Assembly: GCA_026120185.1 (NCBI GenBank)
Contig: JANUWF010001272.1
Location: forward strand, 1,054,001-1,118,000
Source of the DNA: Voacanga thouarsii
Taxonomy: Eukaryota; Streptophyta; Magnoliopsida; Gentianales; Apocynaceae
Direction of reading: 5' to 3'
DNA: 64,000 bases
The position numbers and the translations under genes are program-made. The notes beneath the pieces were generated by a model. It was not told where the DNA came from. It saw only the letters and a list, made by a program, of their open reading frames with translations, and searched no databases. Positions 46,685 to 59,998 of this stretch are shown in pieces. The number at the start of each line of letters is the position of its first letter. Within the stretch, counting starts at the first letter, position 1.

Positions 46685-48600
46685 ATTAGAAAGGTGTATT
46701 AAGAATTGAATGGAAGAAGATGAATAAGAAAGTTGTTCTTGTTTTACCTTGTTCATGTTCTTGAGACCTTCAAGAAAAAGTTGATTTTGATCCGGTTGAA
46801 AATTCTTGTTTGCGAGGTTTTGCATTATAAATACCAGAAATAAAGTTTAGGGATTAAATGGAAGGGATTTGTAGTATTTGAGAGTGATTGGAGGTGTTTC
46901 GAGTAGGGTTAGGCTTGAAGAAGGTTAGTGTGTGTTCTTGGTGTTCTAGGTGAAAATGGAGAGAATTTGGAAGAAGTGCTGCACGAATTTTGGTAGAAGG
47001 CTGGCCGAATGGTATGGAATGAATGAGGGCTTCGGTTTTCAGCAAGAAGGAGAGAGAATGATCAGATTTTTTTGAAATTTAAATGGGGGAAATAGTGGAG
47101 ATGTTTAAGGTAAGAGGTTAGCTATGGTGTTTTGATCAAGAGAGGTTTCTATGTCTCTCAATGGTGCCGGCTGAACAAGGGGTTTTTGCTGGAATGATTA
47201 AAGGTTAATGCTGCTCAAGGCTGGCCAAAATTCAGTCCTAAATGGCAGAGGAAATTCTGGTTTATTTGCCTAATACAAGAGTGACTTTAATGGTGTAAAA
47301 AGCTGAAATTATTTGAAGTTCAAAAGGTGTTTGAATGGAGTGATCTTTGGAGTGTTTTGTGGTGTGGCTATGGAGTCCTTATGCTCAAGGTGAGTGTGGG
47401 GTTAATGGTGTTCAGTCTACAGATGGGCAAGGTTCAATTTCACAGAGGTTGAAGGTGTTTTTCGGCCTAGGTCAAGAAGGGAGCAAAGCTGGAAAAAAAT
47501 CTGGTTTCATGGTTGTTCTTAATTTCGAAGATTGCAGATTTTTTTTGTGCAGAATTTCTGCACTCACTTGGCTCGTTTTTCAGAGGTTCTTCGGGGGTGT
47601 TTGAGGGTCTTCCAAGTATGGTTTTTCATCCTTATTTCTGGACAAATACAGGGAAGTTTTGCTGGCTTGAAGATGAACTAAAAACAGCTTCATTTCCTTG
47701 GTTGAAAGTGGCGAAATGCCCAGATTTTTTTCCTGGTTTGGTGCTGTTTTGCGCAGTCCGAAAATTGCACAGTTTTTCCAGCTTTCAAGCCACATGAAAT
47801 GACCATTTTCTTGGTAGAAAATGAGTGGTTTTACTGGCTGAATTTTCGAAGAGAAGGTCTGCAAAATATCTGGAAAATTTCCAGATTTTTCCTTCACTAA
47901 GCTATGGACAACATGAAGGTGAAGTTGAAGGTTGTTTCATGGTGATTGATTTCCTCTTGGAAACCCTTCCTATTTCTCCTCCTACTTTCGGCCAACTTCC
48001 CAACCACCATAGCTTATTTTCGAATTTCATGGTGGTGGAGTTATCAAAGAATTTTTTTTTTTTTTGGAATTTAAAAGAAAGGATTTAATGATTTTGAATT
48101 ATAAAGATGTTAGGACAAGCTAGTGGTAATAAAAAGGACAAGAATTCCTCTAGAATTCTTTTTAGGACATGAGGATAAGATTAGGACATTCTCTTCATGT
48201 CTCCCCTAAGACAACATTCCTATTTCCATGAAATACAAGAAAACAAAAATTCAAACGTAGTTAGGATAATCATGATAAAAGCTTAAATGGTGGGATTTAA
48301 ACTTATGACCTTAGAAATTAATTCGCCAAGCTCTAACCACTAAACCACACTAACTCTTGTTCTTATTTTCTCACCCACATATTTTTCTTATTTAATCCAC
48401 AAGCCATCCTCCTATTTTGACCTCAAGCAAAATTACCATTTTACCCCTCCTATTCAATAAGCATAACTAAGCATTTTAACCTATAAACCACAGTTATAAA
48501 GCACATAAAATTATTCAAAAACATATATACTCATGCAAAATAATATGATATGCATTCCCGACCCCCTTACTCTAGGGTTGGCTTTAGGTGGGGTTTCACA
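44405..48600 (-). mobile_element. Tekay element 2, 5' LTR (4,196 bp)
   Basis: Near-duplicate of 34767-38954, from TGTGAAACCCC at 48600 (minus) to GTTACA at 44405. It holds the (GA)n tract at 46634-46683 and the tRNA-like module at about 48290-48355 (A box ends 253 bp from the LTR start; the B box has one C-to-T change). Confidence 0.94.
46634..46683. repeat. (GA)n microsatellite in Tekay element 2 5' LTR
   Basis: About 25 GA units, a few bases longer than its partner at 36998-37042, as expected of a fast-changing repeat. Confidence 0.95.
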
Positions 48601-49980
48601 CATACAAGGACAACACTCAAGCAACAACATTGTTACTTGGTGCTAGTAGGCTTGCCGATGGTTAGGGTTGTTTCAGATGAAATAGTGCACAATCGGTTCT
48701 TAGGGTTCTGTGAAAATGATTTTCTAGAATTTCTTCCTTTGGCTGCTAGCTCCCTAAAGTAAGCTATTTATAGACATTTATAGGGCTTAGAGTTACAAAA
48801 ATAATTTCACTTAAACCCCCAAATTATAAACGCTTTATAATTTGCCTATAAGACTATTATCTAGCAGTAATTCGCCCGCAAGATTATTTTCTTCTCACAA
48901 AATAGCCTGATAATATTATCATATAATATCTTGAGTATTAAATCCTCTATTGTGCGTGACTTTTTAGGATTTTTGATCGATTAGCAGCAAAATATGAACT
49001 AGTACTACGAATTATAGGATTAGCAATCCTCAATAAATATGATTGATTTAGTAATTTTCTAATTAATAAATTCATATTTAGTAGATGAAGAGCGATATCT
49101 AACAATGCATCATAAGCACCCAAATGTCTAGAAAGTTAAGTGTTTGACATAAACCTTTCACTAGTAAATACCTGTGCAATAAACGCCTTTCGATGTACTA
49201 TATTTTATCTGGTTTGTAGCATGGAATTAGTGCAAAATCTCTCTAGAATATCATTAATTCCAGCCCAAATACTTTAGTCCTTGTTTCCAAAATTACTTAT
49301 TGTATGTATCACCTTAGAAATATTTCCATCATATAGTTGCATTAGACAAGGACTTCTTGAGTAATGATTCTTACAAGAGGACGTGAGATATATTTCTCTA
49401 CTCTTAGGATGATAAATCTTTTGTTAACATTCTCAACTACTTTCATATGCTTTATTTTGTATCCAATGTCCACTCTATATGGGCAGTCTTCAATGAAACT
49501 CCGAGGATCAAAATCAAAGTACAATACTTAGCAAATGAAGTACCTTGGAGATCTCAAGTTTAAAGATACTTGCACATGTACTATAATAAAATTCTATTAC
49601 TGGCATTAAACAATTGGCCATGTGATGATCTCATGGCTAGGTTATCAAATGTACTTATTTATTCAAGAAGCATCTACATGTTAATTTTAAGTATCCCTAT
49701 GCATACGAAAGTGAGAACAACCCTTTGATTAGTTCAAGAAGGATAACATGTGCCAATCTTTGTGCATTAGTGATGGCCCATCTCACTAATACTATGACTA
49801 GAGATAATTTTAGTACAAATACTATATAGTATAGTAGGAATTTCACATCATATCGCTATCATGATTTCCTTAACACTATGTGTTGTACTTGGGACTTTAT
49901 ATATTAGTATTATATGCATATAAAATTGTAAATGAAAATTAAAAGGTAAAAAATGCATAATATGTTGCCCTTGATTAACA

Positions 49981-50704
49981 GAGTAGACTCCAAATTTATA
50001 CTATGTTGAATTAAATTTTATGTTTGATAGTATGTATAATGTAGATAACTCATAAGACCCTTAACCTGAGAGTTATTTCAAGACCTGAGGTTAGAGAACC
50101 CAAGCCTTTGGATCCTTTTTCTGAGGCCTTAAGCTGAGATTTTGAGGATCTCTTCGATTTTACAGAAAGTGGTGATGACTCTATCAATTTCAACCCCAAA
50201 AACCTTTGACACCTACTAGTGACACTCCCACTGAAGTAGATTATAAGGAACTAAATATTGAAGGTGAAGAGGATCAACAAGCTGAGAAACATAGGAATAG
50301 AATTAAGGTTAAAAACGAGATTGACGAGGAAAAGAAAGAAAAAACATATAAGGGAAGACCCATACTTCTTTATTGTTAGGGATTTAGATGATGAGTACGA
50401 TGATGATTAATGAGATTTGGGTAGTATTAAGAAGATTTAGGAATTTAGAAGACGTTTAAGTATTTATGTTTCTATTTATGTGTTTATATTGAACCGATGA
50501 ATATGAACATCTTCTGTGATGATTTGTTGTCAATTATTGTGATTATAAATGAATGAAATATGTATTTGTTGGAATACTTGAGCTATTTATTTTTATGTAA
50601 TTGCGTTTATTATTACCTGGATATGATTATATGACATGAGCATATAGCATGCATACATAAGAGCATTATAGTTGTATAGATAATAAGGTTATTATATTTG
50701 TGAT
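49981..50704 (+). pseudogene. Decayed acidic pre-gag region of an old Tekay-like element
   Basis: No start or frame is kept throughout. The 50120-50410 part encodes charged, acidic stretches (EGEEDQQAEK-like) and ends RDLDDEYDDD with a TAA at 50408, echoing the acidic C termini at 4156 and 43829. It lies about 300 bp before a gag remnant, close to the 252-bp gap in element 1. The 5' LTR of this element is not visible; a copia LTR abuts at 49980. Confidence 0.45.
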
Positions 50705-51692
50705 ATGAAGATGCCACTAAAGACTCGGTTCTGCTACATGTGCTAATAGAGTTTCAATGGTAGAACAACTGATGTGAAGAGCTAATCCCATGGCCAATCT
50801 TCCACCAAGTGTTTATGTTGAATAAGAAGTAGTTAACATTGAAGAAACTGAGAAAGTTACCATTACCTAAGTTTTGAGAAGATGATAGAGATACTGCAAA
50901 GATTAACTATGAAGAGAGGACCGAGGGGGTTATAAGATAGTATTGCAAAGGTTTCTAAAATTCCAGGCTTCTAAATCTTGGAAAAGGCTGAGCATGACCA
51001 AAAGGTTGAGTTGTGGCTTAAAAGTCTAGAGGATATATTTTGAACACTATAGTATTCATACAAGAGAATGGTTAAGTTTATGGCTTTTCGTTTCTGAGGG
51101 TTAGCAAGAGATTGGTGGACAAGAGTCCAAGAGGCATAGGAAAAAATCAGAATGGAATAGAGCTAGGAGACTTTTGTGATAGTTTTTCAACTAGAATATA
51201 TACTACAATGGGTCATTGAGAAGCAGAAAGATGAATTCCAAAATTTGACACAAGAGAACATGACTATGTTGCAGTATCCTACAAAATTTAACTGGCTATT
51301 TAAAGTATTAACACCGTTTGCTTGACATTGAATAGAATTGTACTTGGCAATTTGTGAAAATTTTAATGCCAGAATTGAGGAGAGCTCTAGCTTCTTTTCC
51401 ACTGACTATCTATTTAACTATTGTAGATACTACAACTAGAATGAAGAATGAGGATAAGATTAGATTCACAAGTAAAGTTGCACATCCTATCAAGAGATTT
51501 CTTGCTAAAAGGCCATTTAGGCAACAATGGAGCAACAAAGGAAAGTAAGCTCACACTACTCTGACTAGAATCACTTCAAATGAGATGATTTGTCACAGTT
51601 GCGAAAAGAATGGACATTTAGAGAAGGATTGTCAACATAAGTATAACCATTGAAGATGTTATAACTATAGAGATACCACTCATTTAAGGAGT
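50705..51692 (+). pseudogene. gag: Decayed Tekay-like gag
   Basis: Alignable by eye to the gags of elements 1 and 2 despite stops and shifts: KFQASKSW, KAEHDQKVELWL-like, RMVKFMAFRF, QWVIEKQKDEFQNLT and TTTRMKNEDK. Two zinc-knuckle regions follow: CHSCEKNGHLEKDC near 51592 and a damaged CYNYRDTTHLRSC. It is far more AT-rich and diverged than the other two gags, so it belongs to an older or separate family. It is cut at 51692 by an LTR-like TGTTGGAATATA. Confidence 0.75.
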
Positions 51693-54637
51693 TGTTGGAA
51701 TATATTCGCCCTCAAACTATGTATCTGATATAAATTTAAATTAATAAATCAAATATTTTATTATCAATTTTGTCTATATTATTTACTTTAATTTATAAAA
51801 GTACTATTTTGTTAGAAAAGATCTATTGTGTTTAAGTATGTGATTTATGTCAATAGAGGCCTTTCACAACAAGGGGTGGATCATAGGTTATTTAACACAT
51901 AAACTTAGTTCTTAATCGATTGATCAGAATGGGAATTTGATCAGGACAAAGGTTAATATAATATGAATTTTGAATGGGGAATAACTTACATTTAGCAAGT
52001 AAGTAGTCCTCTCACTTCATGGTATAAGTGTAATTAGAATATGCAGAACTGGACCTATAATAGTAGTTTCTTAAAGTATTAAAATAAAAGAAACCTAAAC
52101 TACTACTGCTATAGCATGGGCCTATACCCTACAACTTTAGTATGTGTTGGTGGTTTAGCGAAGCTGGAAGTATTTACTTTGATGTACTATAGGTGAGGTT
52201 TTACTATAAAACAAATATACTTATATATTCGGTATGTGTAACTAGTTAGTTAAGAAAAACTAGTACAAGATAATTTATATAATCCTAAATGGAAAAATTT
52301 GCCCCTTGTGATTCTTCAGGATAATCTATATAATTCAAGGCCCTGTGAACGTGACTTAATATTGTACGCTTTTGGATAACTCCCAGAAATAAGTGGGTAC
52401 ATAGTGGAAGTTGCAAAATTATTAGACTAGATATCTAAGATGGTAGAAGTCATTGAGAGAGACGTTAGTAAATTTCTCCTGTCTCAACATTGGATATTAT
52501 ATAAAAGGGTATTTTAGTCATAACACTTATAGGTTAGAGATATTGCTATACACATCATTGTCCTTGGGGTCAATATTTTCTTTTAGTGATAATAGGAAAT
52601 GTTTAGAATGCAAAATACAAGTATTTAATTAGCATGATATTTTGGTCATTTTAGTAACTAAGGGCGATGTATACTTTTTATCCTCAGAATAACCCGTAAG
52701 TTGTAATTAATTGTGGGCTAAGGAAAATGGTCTTAAATAAAGAAAGATTTTATTTTGTTCAGGTAGTCTAATTTATTATTGAGCTAGAACAAAATAAAAG
52801 GCCCAAAGAGAGAATAAATTAATTATACGATTTAGCTGGTTAATTTAATTATAAAGGGCTTGAGCCCCAATTAAATAATTAAAATTAGTTTAGGTCTAAA
52901 CTAGAGAAAGGCTTTAGAAATTGTTTTAGCCTATTTGGGATAACTATATTATTTATTTATGGGCTTTTATTAGTCCAAGAATAAATAAATAATTTAATCC
53001 TGGCTCAATAGATTAGACTGAGGGATCTAAGAACTAGACCTAAGCCTATTTCGGCTTAGCTAGTTGGCTAAGTAATGTAAGTTGATAGAGTCCACTAATA
53101 TTTATTCTGTTAAGGTTGGTAATGCTAAGATTTGAGACATACGTGAACAGTGCAGTTGGTGATATCTTGATAGACGTGATTACACACACAGACTCTCTTT
53201 CCCTCTCTCTGAAAAGTTTCTCTCTATTTTTCTATATCTTCTCCACTAGAAGTCGAAACAAAAGTTTTTCTTCATACTACTCCTTAGAACACCATAAAGA
53301 ATAGAAAAGACCAGAGTTTTTTTAACCCTTTATTTTCTTCTCCAGTAGTAGTAGTTTCTTAAAGTACTAAAATAAAAGAAACCAAGACTAGTACTGCTAT
53401 AGCATGGACCTCTACCTTACAGCTTGAGTATATGTTGGTGGTTTAGAAAAGTTGGAAGTATTTACTTATGTACTATAGGTAAGGCTCTACTATAGGATCA
53501 ATATACTTATATGTTAGGTATGTGTAACTAGTTAGTTAAGATAAACTTATACAAGATAATTTCTATAATCCTAAATGGAAAAATCACGCCCTTGTAATTG
53601 TTTAGGATAATTTATATAATCCAAGGCCTTGGGAACGTGACTTAGTATCGTACGCTTTTAGGTAACTCCCAAAAATAAGTGGGTATATGCTAAAAGTTTT
53701 GAATTATTGAACTAGATATCTAAGATGGTAGAAGTCATCGAGAGATATTAGTACATGTCTCCTGTCTCAATATTGGGTGTTATATAGAGTGCTATTTTTG
53801 TCATAACACCTATTGGTCAGAGATATTACTATACGCATCATTGTCCTTGGTCAATATTTTGTTACGGTGATAATTGGAAATATTTAGAATGCAAAATACA
53901 ACTATTTTTATAGCATGGTATTTTGGTCATTTTAGTAGCTAAGGGCAAAGTGTATTTTTCATCCTCGAAATAGTTCGTAAGTCCTAATTAATTTTGGGCT
54001 AAGGAAAATGGCCTTAAATAAGGAATGCTTTTATTTTATTTATGTAGTCTAATTTATTATTGAGTTGGAATAAAATAAAAGGCCTAAAGAGATAATAAAT
54101 TAATTATACGATTTAGCTGGTTAATTTAATTATTTAGGGCTTGAGCCTAAATTGAATAATTAATTAGATTAAGTCTAAACTAGAGAAAGGCTTGAGAAAT
54201 TATTTTAGTCTATTTGGGATAGCTAAATTATTTATTTATGGGCATTTATTAGTTCTAGAGTAAATAAATAATTTCAGCCTGACTTAATAGATTGGACAGA
54301 GGGATCCAAGAACTAGACCCAAGCCCATTTCGACTTACGCTAGCTGGCTGAGTCGTATGAGTTGATAGAGTCCACTGATATGTATTCTGTTAGGGTTTGA
54401 AATCCCAGGATAAGAGATATATGTTACCATTGTAGTTAGTGATATCCTGATAGACGTGATTACACACTCAGACTCTCTCTCTCTCTCTCTCTCTTTTGCT
54501 GCAAAGTTTCTCTCTATTTTTCTTTATCTTCTCCAACAGAATTCGAAGGAAAAGTTTTTATTCATACTACTTATTAGTATACCATCAAGAACAGAAAAGA
54601 GAAGAGTATCTTTAACCCTTTGTTTTCACCAGCATGG
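51693..54637 (+). mobile_element. Copia-type LTR with 1,288-bp internal duplication
   Basis: It starts TGTTGGAATATATTCG directly against the broken gag. The segment 52062-53349 is repeated at 53350-54637 with moderate divergence. Its 3' end is not defined and no primer site was found. It may be the 5' LTR of the copia element whose gag starts at 56689, or a rearranged solo LTR. Confidence 0.55.
52062..54637 (+). repeat. Direct tandem duplication, period 1,288 bp
   Basis: Anchor AGTAGTTTCTTAAAGTA begins at 52062 and 53350. Both copies include a (CT)n run (near 53190 and 54472-54494) and end near TTTAACCCTTT. Short ORFs there are not conserved. Confidence 0.9.
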
Positions 54638-56688
54638 TTTAGGTGATGGAGATATTCTGAAAACCAGATAGAATAGCGTTCATGCACAGAATTCGTAAGT
54701 TTGCGAGATTTACACTAGAGACTACTGAGCAAATACCAATGGTTAAATAGCCAAGCATGTTCACATAACCAAAGCAATCATGGCCTCTTCTTAAACGCAG
54801 AGGTCACAAAATTTTAAAAGCTTTTGCTCTATTTTTGTTCTCTCTATATGTATGTTTGCTCCAATCCCACCTTCCAGTTGTGTCAAAGTTGGATTTTCAT
54901 GGCAAACGTAGGGAGCATTCAAGGATAATACAAACAAAATAACATTGTTTGAAGGATTCTATTGGTTTCCTACGATGCTTCGTGTTTTTGATATTGGATA
55001 GAATAGATATAAGTCTCATTGTTGAGATATAAGATCTCTATAATTTCATGGTTTTTATAAATCTACCATGTAAATCCTGTAATTAAAAGCATAGGCAGTT
55101 GTTGTTTTTACTAAGAGATTCAATTCTATTTGAGTTTTTGTAATTAACTGATGCCCAAATAGTTGTCTAGATGAAGAAATAAAAGAAGCACGAAGAAAAA
55201 CATAGGAAAATCAAAGTAGAATCTTGTTGTTCAGGAAGAAGCCACTCTACGACTATCTGACACAACAAACAAGCTAGCGACCAACTTAGGGAATAAGCCA
55301 CTTGTGGCTTGTTCGTAATTGTGTAGCCGTTTGGGCACCAAGCCATCCTCGGCTTGGTGCTAGCTGGCCACGGCTAGATCCTTAGACCAGGCCACAGTTT
55401 AGCTTTTTCACATAGGTCAGGGTTAGTTTTTTTTTTTTTTTTTTCACGGGTCGGGTTATGGTCTCATGAAATGCAATTTTGGTTTTCTCAATATAATCTT
55501 TGTTTTTTTTTCCTTTTTTTTTGTCCTACACTTAGCGAGGTTACTATTTTCTAATTTAATATTCTGAGAATATTTTACATGTAAATAATGGTAAAGAATT
55601 TAGGATTAAACAAGGTCACTAATTATTTAAATTATGTGTTTAATTCTTTATTTGGACGTTTAGGTTAAAAGAATAGAAAAACATGAAAATGGTTTATAGT
55701 TTTCTGGCATGCAATTTTCTTTTTGTAAACTATGGTGTAGGTATGCTCGCATGACCAAAGTCTTGAGGAATAGACATAAAAAAACATTTTCTTTAATTGA
55801 AAAGGTATTTTAACTTGGAACAAAAATAATCCATAGTTATTCTCTTGAATGGTTTTAACCTTGACATATAGAATATTTTGGATTTAGAGATTTTGTGAGA
55901 TAAAAGGAAAAAACCATTTTAATTATTTTTCAAGAAAAAATGTTTTTGTTATAACAAAACTTGAGATCATAGTCTCTAGAAAGTTTTTTTTTTCTTTTTT
56001 GGAAATTATTAAGTTCTTAACATGTAAAATTATTCCATGGTAAAAGCTCTCAAAGGCTATTAACCTTAACAAAGAGATTTTATAGATTTAGATTTTTTAC
56101 AAAGAGTTAAGGTATAGTTGATGAAGTTTTTCAAAAGGATATTTTCCAGAAAATCCTTATTTTAAATCACTTAGTGGGAGAGGGGTTCTAATGGCCGTAT
56201 GGCTTCTATCATAGTTAATATTAGAGACCATGGTTGCCCGCACATCACCTAAACATTAGAGATCATGGTTCCCCTCACATCACCCTAGGAGTGAACTCGC
56301 ATAAGATGGAGATTCTATAAGGATCTAGATCTAATAAATGGATAGAATTGATGTCTGGGATACGTGCTATGATTAGCCAACCAACGTTGGAGGTCAGAGT
56401 GCAAGGATTATCCATAGGAAATGAGAAGGAACCTCCATCCCCTCGATGGAGTTATCTTCTAGACCATTACCTAGAAGGGTAGTCAATTTATGGTGGTCAA
56501 TACATTTAGGTTAGAGAGTCAATCTTCCCACGAAGCTATATTAGTTCTTCTAAGAGTCAAATTGATCATGTTCTAGATAATAGTGCAAGGGTTAACTATT
56601 ATCTAGATATAACATGTGGATAAAATGTACAAATTATTTGTTTAAATTTACACAAACTGAGAATGTTTTTATTTTTTGAATTTCAGAA
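54638..56688. other. AT-rich stretch upstream of copia gag
   Basis: No long ORF. Poly-T runs occur near 55425-55443 and 55500-55520. It may be a long 5' leader of the copia element that follows. A GC-richer patch at 55240-55390 has short inverted repeats around AAGCCATCCTCGGCTT. Nothing else is recognised. Confidence 0.4.
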
Positions 56689-58373
56689 ATGGCTGGTGGT
56701 GGTTCTTTCAATCTTTCGGTTGGGATTCTTTGTGAGAATAAGATAACGAGACCAAATTATGTAGACTACAAAAGGAACATGGTTATAATACTCATAACTT
56801 AGCAGTATAAGTATGTCCTATATGACTCCTATCCTGAGATTGGGGAGAGTTCCACTGAGGAATAGCGAGTGGTTGAAAAGGTATGAAAAAGGACAATGAG
56901 ATGGCTCATTGTTACATGCAATCCTCCATGTCAAGTATGATTCAATCCAAATATGAGCACATGGCCATTGCCTATAATATTACGATGCCATTGGCAACTA
57001 TATTTCCTAACAAGAGTCGACCTACAAGGTATGAGGCTCTTAGGGTGATCGTGAACACCATATAGTTGAGGGAGCATATGCTTAAAATAATGGCTACTTT
57101 TAAAGAAGCAGAAGTCTTGGGGGTCATTATTAACCCTGATAGCTAAGTGGGCATGATTTTTGAGACTTTGTTGGACTCCTGCTCACAGTTCAATTTAAAT
57201 TATAATATGAAAAAGTTAAACATGAATTTAGAAGAAATGATGAAGGAACTCTAGGTGGTGCAAAAAGTCGTGATGCCATAGTCTAAGGCGTTGGTTGGTA
57301 AGTCATCTTTTTCAAGGGCTCGACTTAAGCCTAAAAGGTTTAAGAAGAAGAAAGGAAAGCCAGTGACCTAACCTAAATCCCAGCCCAAAGATAAGTACTT
57401 CACATACGGCAAAAAGAGACACTAGAAAAATGAATATTCAGATCTTTTGGCTAAAAAAAATCCGGCAGGTAATGCCAAATAGCAAGTCTATATCTATGGT
57501 TGGATCAAATTTCACTTGGATTGTTGATTCTAGAGCCATAGATCATATTTGTAACTCCTTACAAGGGTTTAGGAACATAAAGAGACTCCAAAAGGGTAAG
57601 CATGGTCTCTGCATAGGGAATGAAGTGCATTGGTCCCAAGCAATGGCAGAACTAGAACTTTTTTTTTTATTGTAATATAACAATTTTATTAATTGATATT
57701 TCATATGTACATGATTTTAAACAGAATTTGATTTCAGTTGCAAAGCTTATAAATTATGGTTATTCTATTTTCTTTTCCATTCTGGTATTACTATTAGTAG
57801 AAATAGAGAAACGTTATGCACTGAATATATGTATGAAAATTTATTCTTCATAAATTCTATTCACAATCAAATAAATAATGCTCAAAGTGAACCTAAAAGT
57901 TAGGGAAAAAAAAGACTAATATTAATGACTTATATCTATAGCGTCTAAGGTTGGGTCATATTAACTCGATCAGGATTCAGAGGCTAATTCATGATGGGTC
58001 ATTGGACTCATTAAGATTGAAAAATTGGCCGTAGTGTGAATCATGCCTTATGGGGAAGATAACTAAAAGGTCTTTATATCCAAAAGGCAGAGAAAGCTAA
58101 GGAGATACTGAGTTTAGTTCACACTGATGTGTGCGGTCATATATCCGCACTAGTAAAAAGAGCTTTTAAGTACTTCATCGTATTCATAGATAATTGTACA
58201 ATATTTGGTTATGTTTACCTGATGAGATACAAGTCTAACTCTTTTGACAAGTTCAAAGAGTATAAATCTGAGGTGGAGCATTTAACGAGCAAACTAATCA
58301 AAATCGTTTGATTGAATCATAGTGGAGAGTACCTTTTAGGTGATTTTAAGGATTACATGGTACATCACGAAAC
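56689..58373 (+). pseudogene. gag-pol: Copia-type gag, protease and integrase start, decayed
   Basis: It opens MAGGGSFNLSV and shows the copia gag N-terminal text (NKITRPNYVDYKRNM). The zinc knuckle is ruined (TYGKKRH near 57405). The protease motif reads WIVDSRAIDHIC near 57510, with D-S-R instead of the required D-S-G. The GAG-pre-integrase motif keeps LGHIN and CESCLMGK (about 57955-58060). The integrase core starts VHTDVCGHIS and FIVFID. Many stops and shifts make it non-functional. It is cut within the integrase by a solo LTR at 58374. Confidence 0.85.
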
Positions 58374-59998
58374 TGGCAGTGTTGTGCTCTTGAGGTAATC
58401 ACTTGTATCATGTATATTGCATAATAATTAATAAAAGAGGCATTCTTTATCTTTCAGTTTGATTGTAATATTTTAATATGCATATAAACTGTTTGATAAA
58501 GTCTCTAGTATAATACCGTGTTAAGAAAATCATGGTAGAGGTCATGATGTGAGATTCCTATTACACTATGTAGTCTTTGTGCTTGAATAATCCCTAGTTA
58601 TAGTATTAATAAGATGGGACATTATTAATATGCCAAGACTAGCACATGTTATATCCCATGATTGGATCAAGCGGTGATTCTCAAGATTAATATGTGGATG
58701 CTTGTTATATGAACAAGTTCATTGAATGACCTAGTTATGAGATAATCACTTGGATAAAATAATTAGTGTCAGTGATAGAATCTCATTATAGCACGAGTAC
58801 AAGTTTCCTTAGACTTGAGGTCTTCAAGGTATTTTTTATTGAGTGTTGTACATTGATTCTAATCTTTAGAGTCTTACAAGGACTGCCTATGGGATGAAAA
58901 TTAGGTACAATGTAAAGTAAACGAAAGTAACGGAGAGGGTTAATAAAGGACTCATATTAGTAGGAGAATATATCTTAGGGCCACTTGTAGAAATCATTAT
59001 TCATAAAGTCCTTGGCCAAGGTGACTATGTGTTGAAAATAGTTCCAAATTTGATACATATATCGACTAATGGATTTCTTGAACGAGTACTAAAATATTTG
59101 GGCCAAAATTAATAGTATTCTGGATGGAGTTGGCACTAATTCCATACTCTAGACCGAATGAGATAAAGTATGGTGAATGGAGTTTATTGCAGTAGTTATT
59201 TGCTATTGAAAGGTTCATGTCAAGCCACTTGACTTTCTGGGCTTTTGGGTGATCAAGAATCATTGCTAGATGTCGCCTTCATTTGCTAAATTTGAATTTA
59301 TTATTTAGAGAATTAACAAGTTAATACTATATTTTATTTAGGATTATTACTTCTAAAGCTAGCGTTATTAGAATTAATTCATATTATGCTATCAATAAGA
59401 CCAGGAAACCTAATGGGTCACACATAATAAAGGTTTGTCTGCTCAATATTATTATTTGATAATATTATGGGGTTAATTAGGATAAGAAAATATATTTATA
59501 GGTGAATTATAAGTTTGTTATAATTCATGGGACTTGGTTGCAATTATATAAATTTTAAGGGCCTAATTTTAGACATTGGATCTTGGAGGACTTAATTCCA
59601 ATTAACACAAATCTTAAAAACTAAAAGTATGGAAATCTTACCTTTTTGTAGATGTGAGTCGGACGTTCCTTCATCATCATTATTCTTCTCTAATTAAAAC
59701 CTAGCCGCTTCTCTTCTACTAGCATAGGTTGAGCCGGCTTTGTGAGCAATTCAACCTTTTGTGGATTATTGCTAGAGACAATCCTACTCTTGAATTATAG
59801 TGGGATGATTGGATGATCAAAACAGAGGGATTTGGTTCCTAGGTTGGCATAAGAAAATTTTTATTTTTCTACTGTAGAAGGTAATCTCTGTTTACTTCCT
59901 TAATTCCCGTTTTAATTGCAAACACGTGATCTTTAGGCATGGATTTCATGGTTATTTCTGCTACGTTTTTATTTGATAAGCATGATGAAATCCCATCA
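58374..59998 (+). mobile_element. Copia-type solo LTR, plus strand, inside integrase
   Basis: It aligns from start to end with the minus-strand LTR at 27408-28698 and with 48606-49980, and keeps a middle segment lacking from 27408-28698. The integrase reading GDFKDY before it resumes as GIISQLTTP after it. The target duplication is eroded (gaaac versus gggat or similar). Confidence 0.8.

Larger units (their letters stand above)
34767..48600 (-). mobile_element. Tekay element 2: complete Ty3/gypsy chromovirus, minus strand (13.8 kb)
   Basis: Both LTRs, primer site, polypurine tract and all coding domains are present, flanked by perfect 5-bp duplications catac (34762-34766 and 48601-48605). 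The LTRs (4,188 and 4,196 bp) look nearly identical by eye, so the insertion is fairly recent. The acidic ORF and gag-pol are nonetheless cut by many stops, while gag-pol keeps one uninterrupted frame with no shift. It inserted into an older copia LTR. Confidence 0.95.
31443..49980 (-). mobile_element. Copia-type 5' LTR, minus strand, split by two insertions
   Basis: Pieces at 31443 to about 31548, 34617-34766 and 48606-49980 add up to about 1.63 kb, close to the 1,625 bp of the sister LTR at 58374-59998. The right piece aligns along its length with 28030-28698 and its minus-strand start is TGTTAATCAAGG. The middle and right pieces join across the catac duplication of Tekay element 2 (TAGCTCCACTG and ATCCATAC|AAGG match 27600 and 27640). 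The first gap is filled by a CACTA-like element. The left joint is inferred. Confidence 0.6.
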
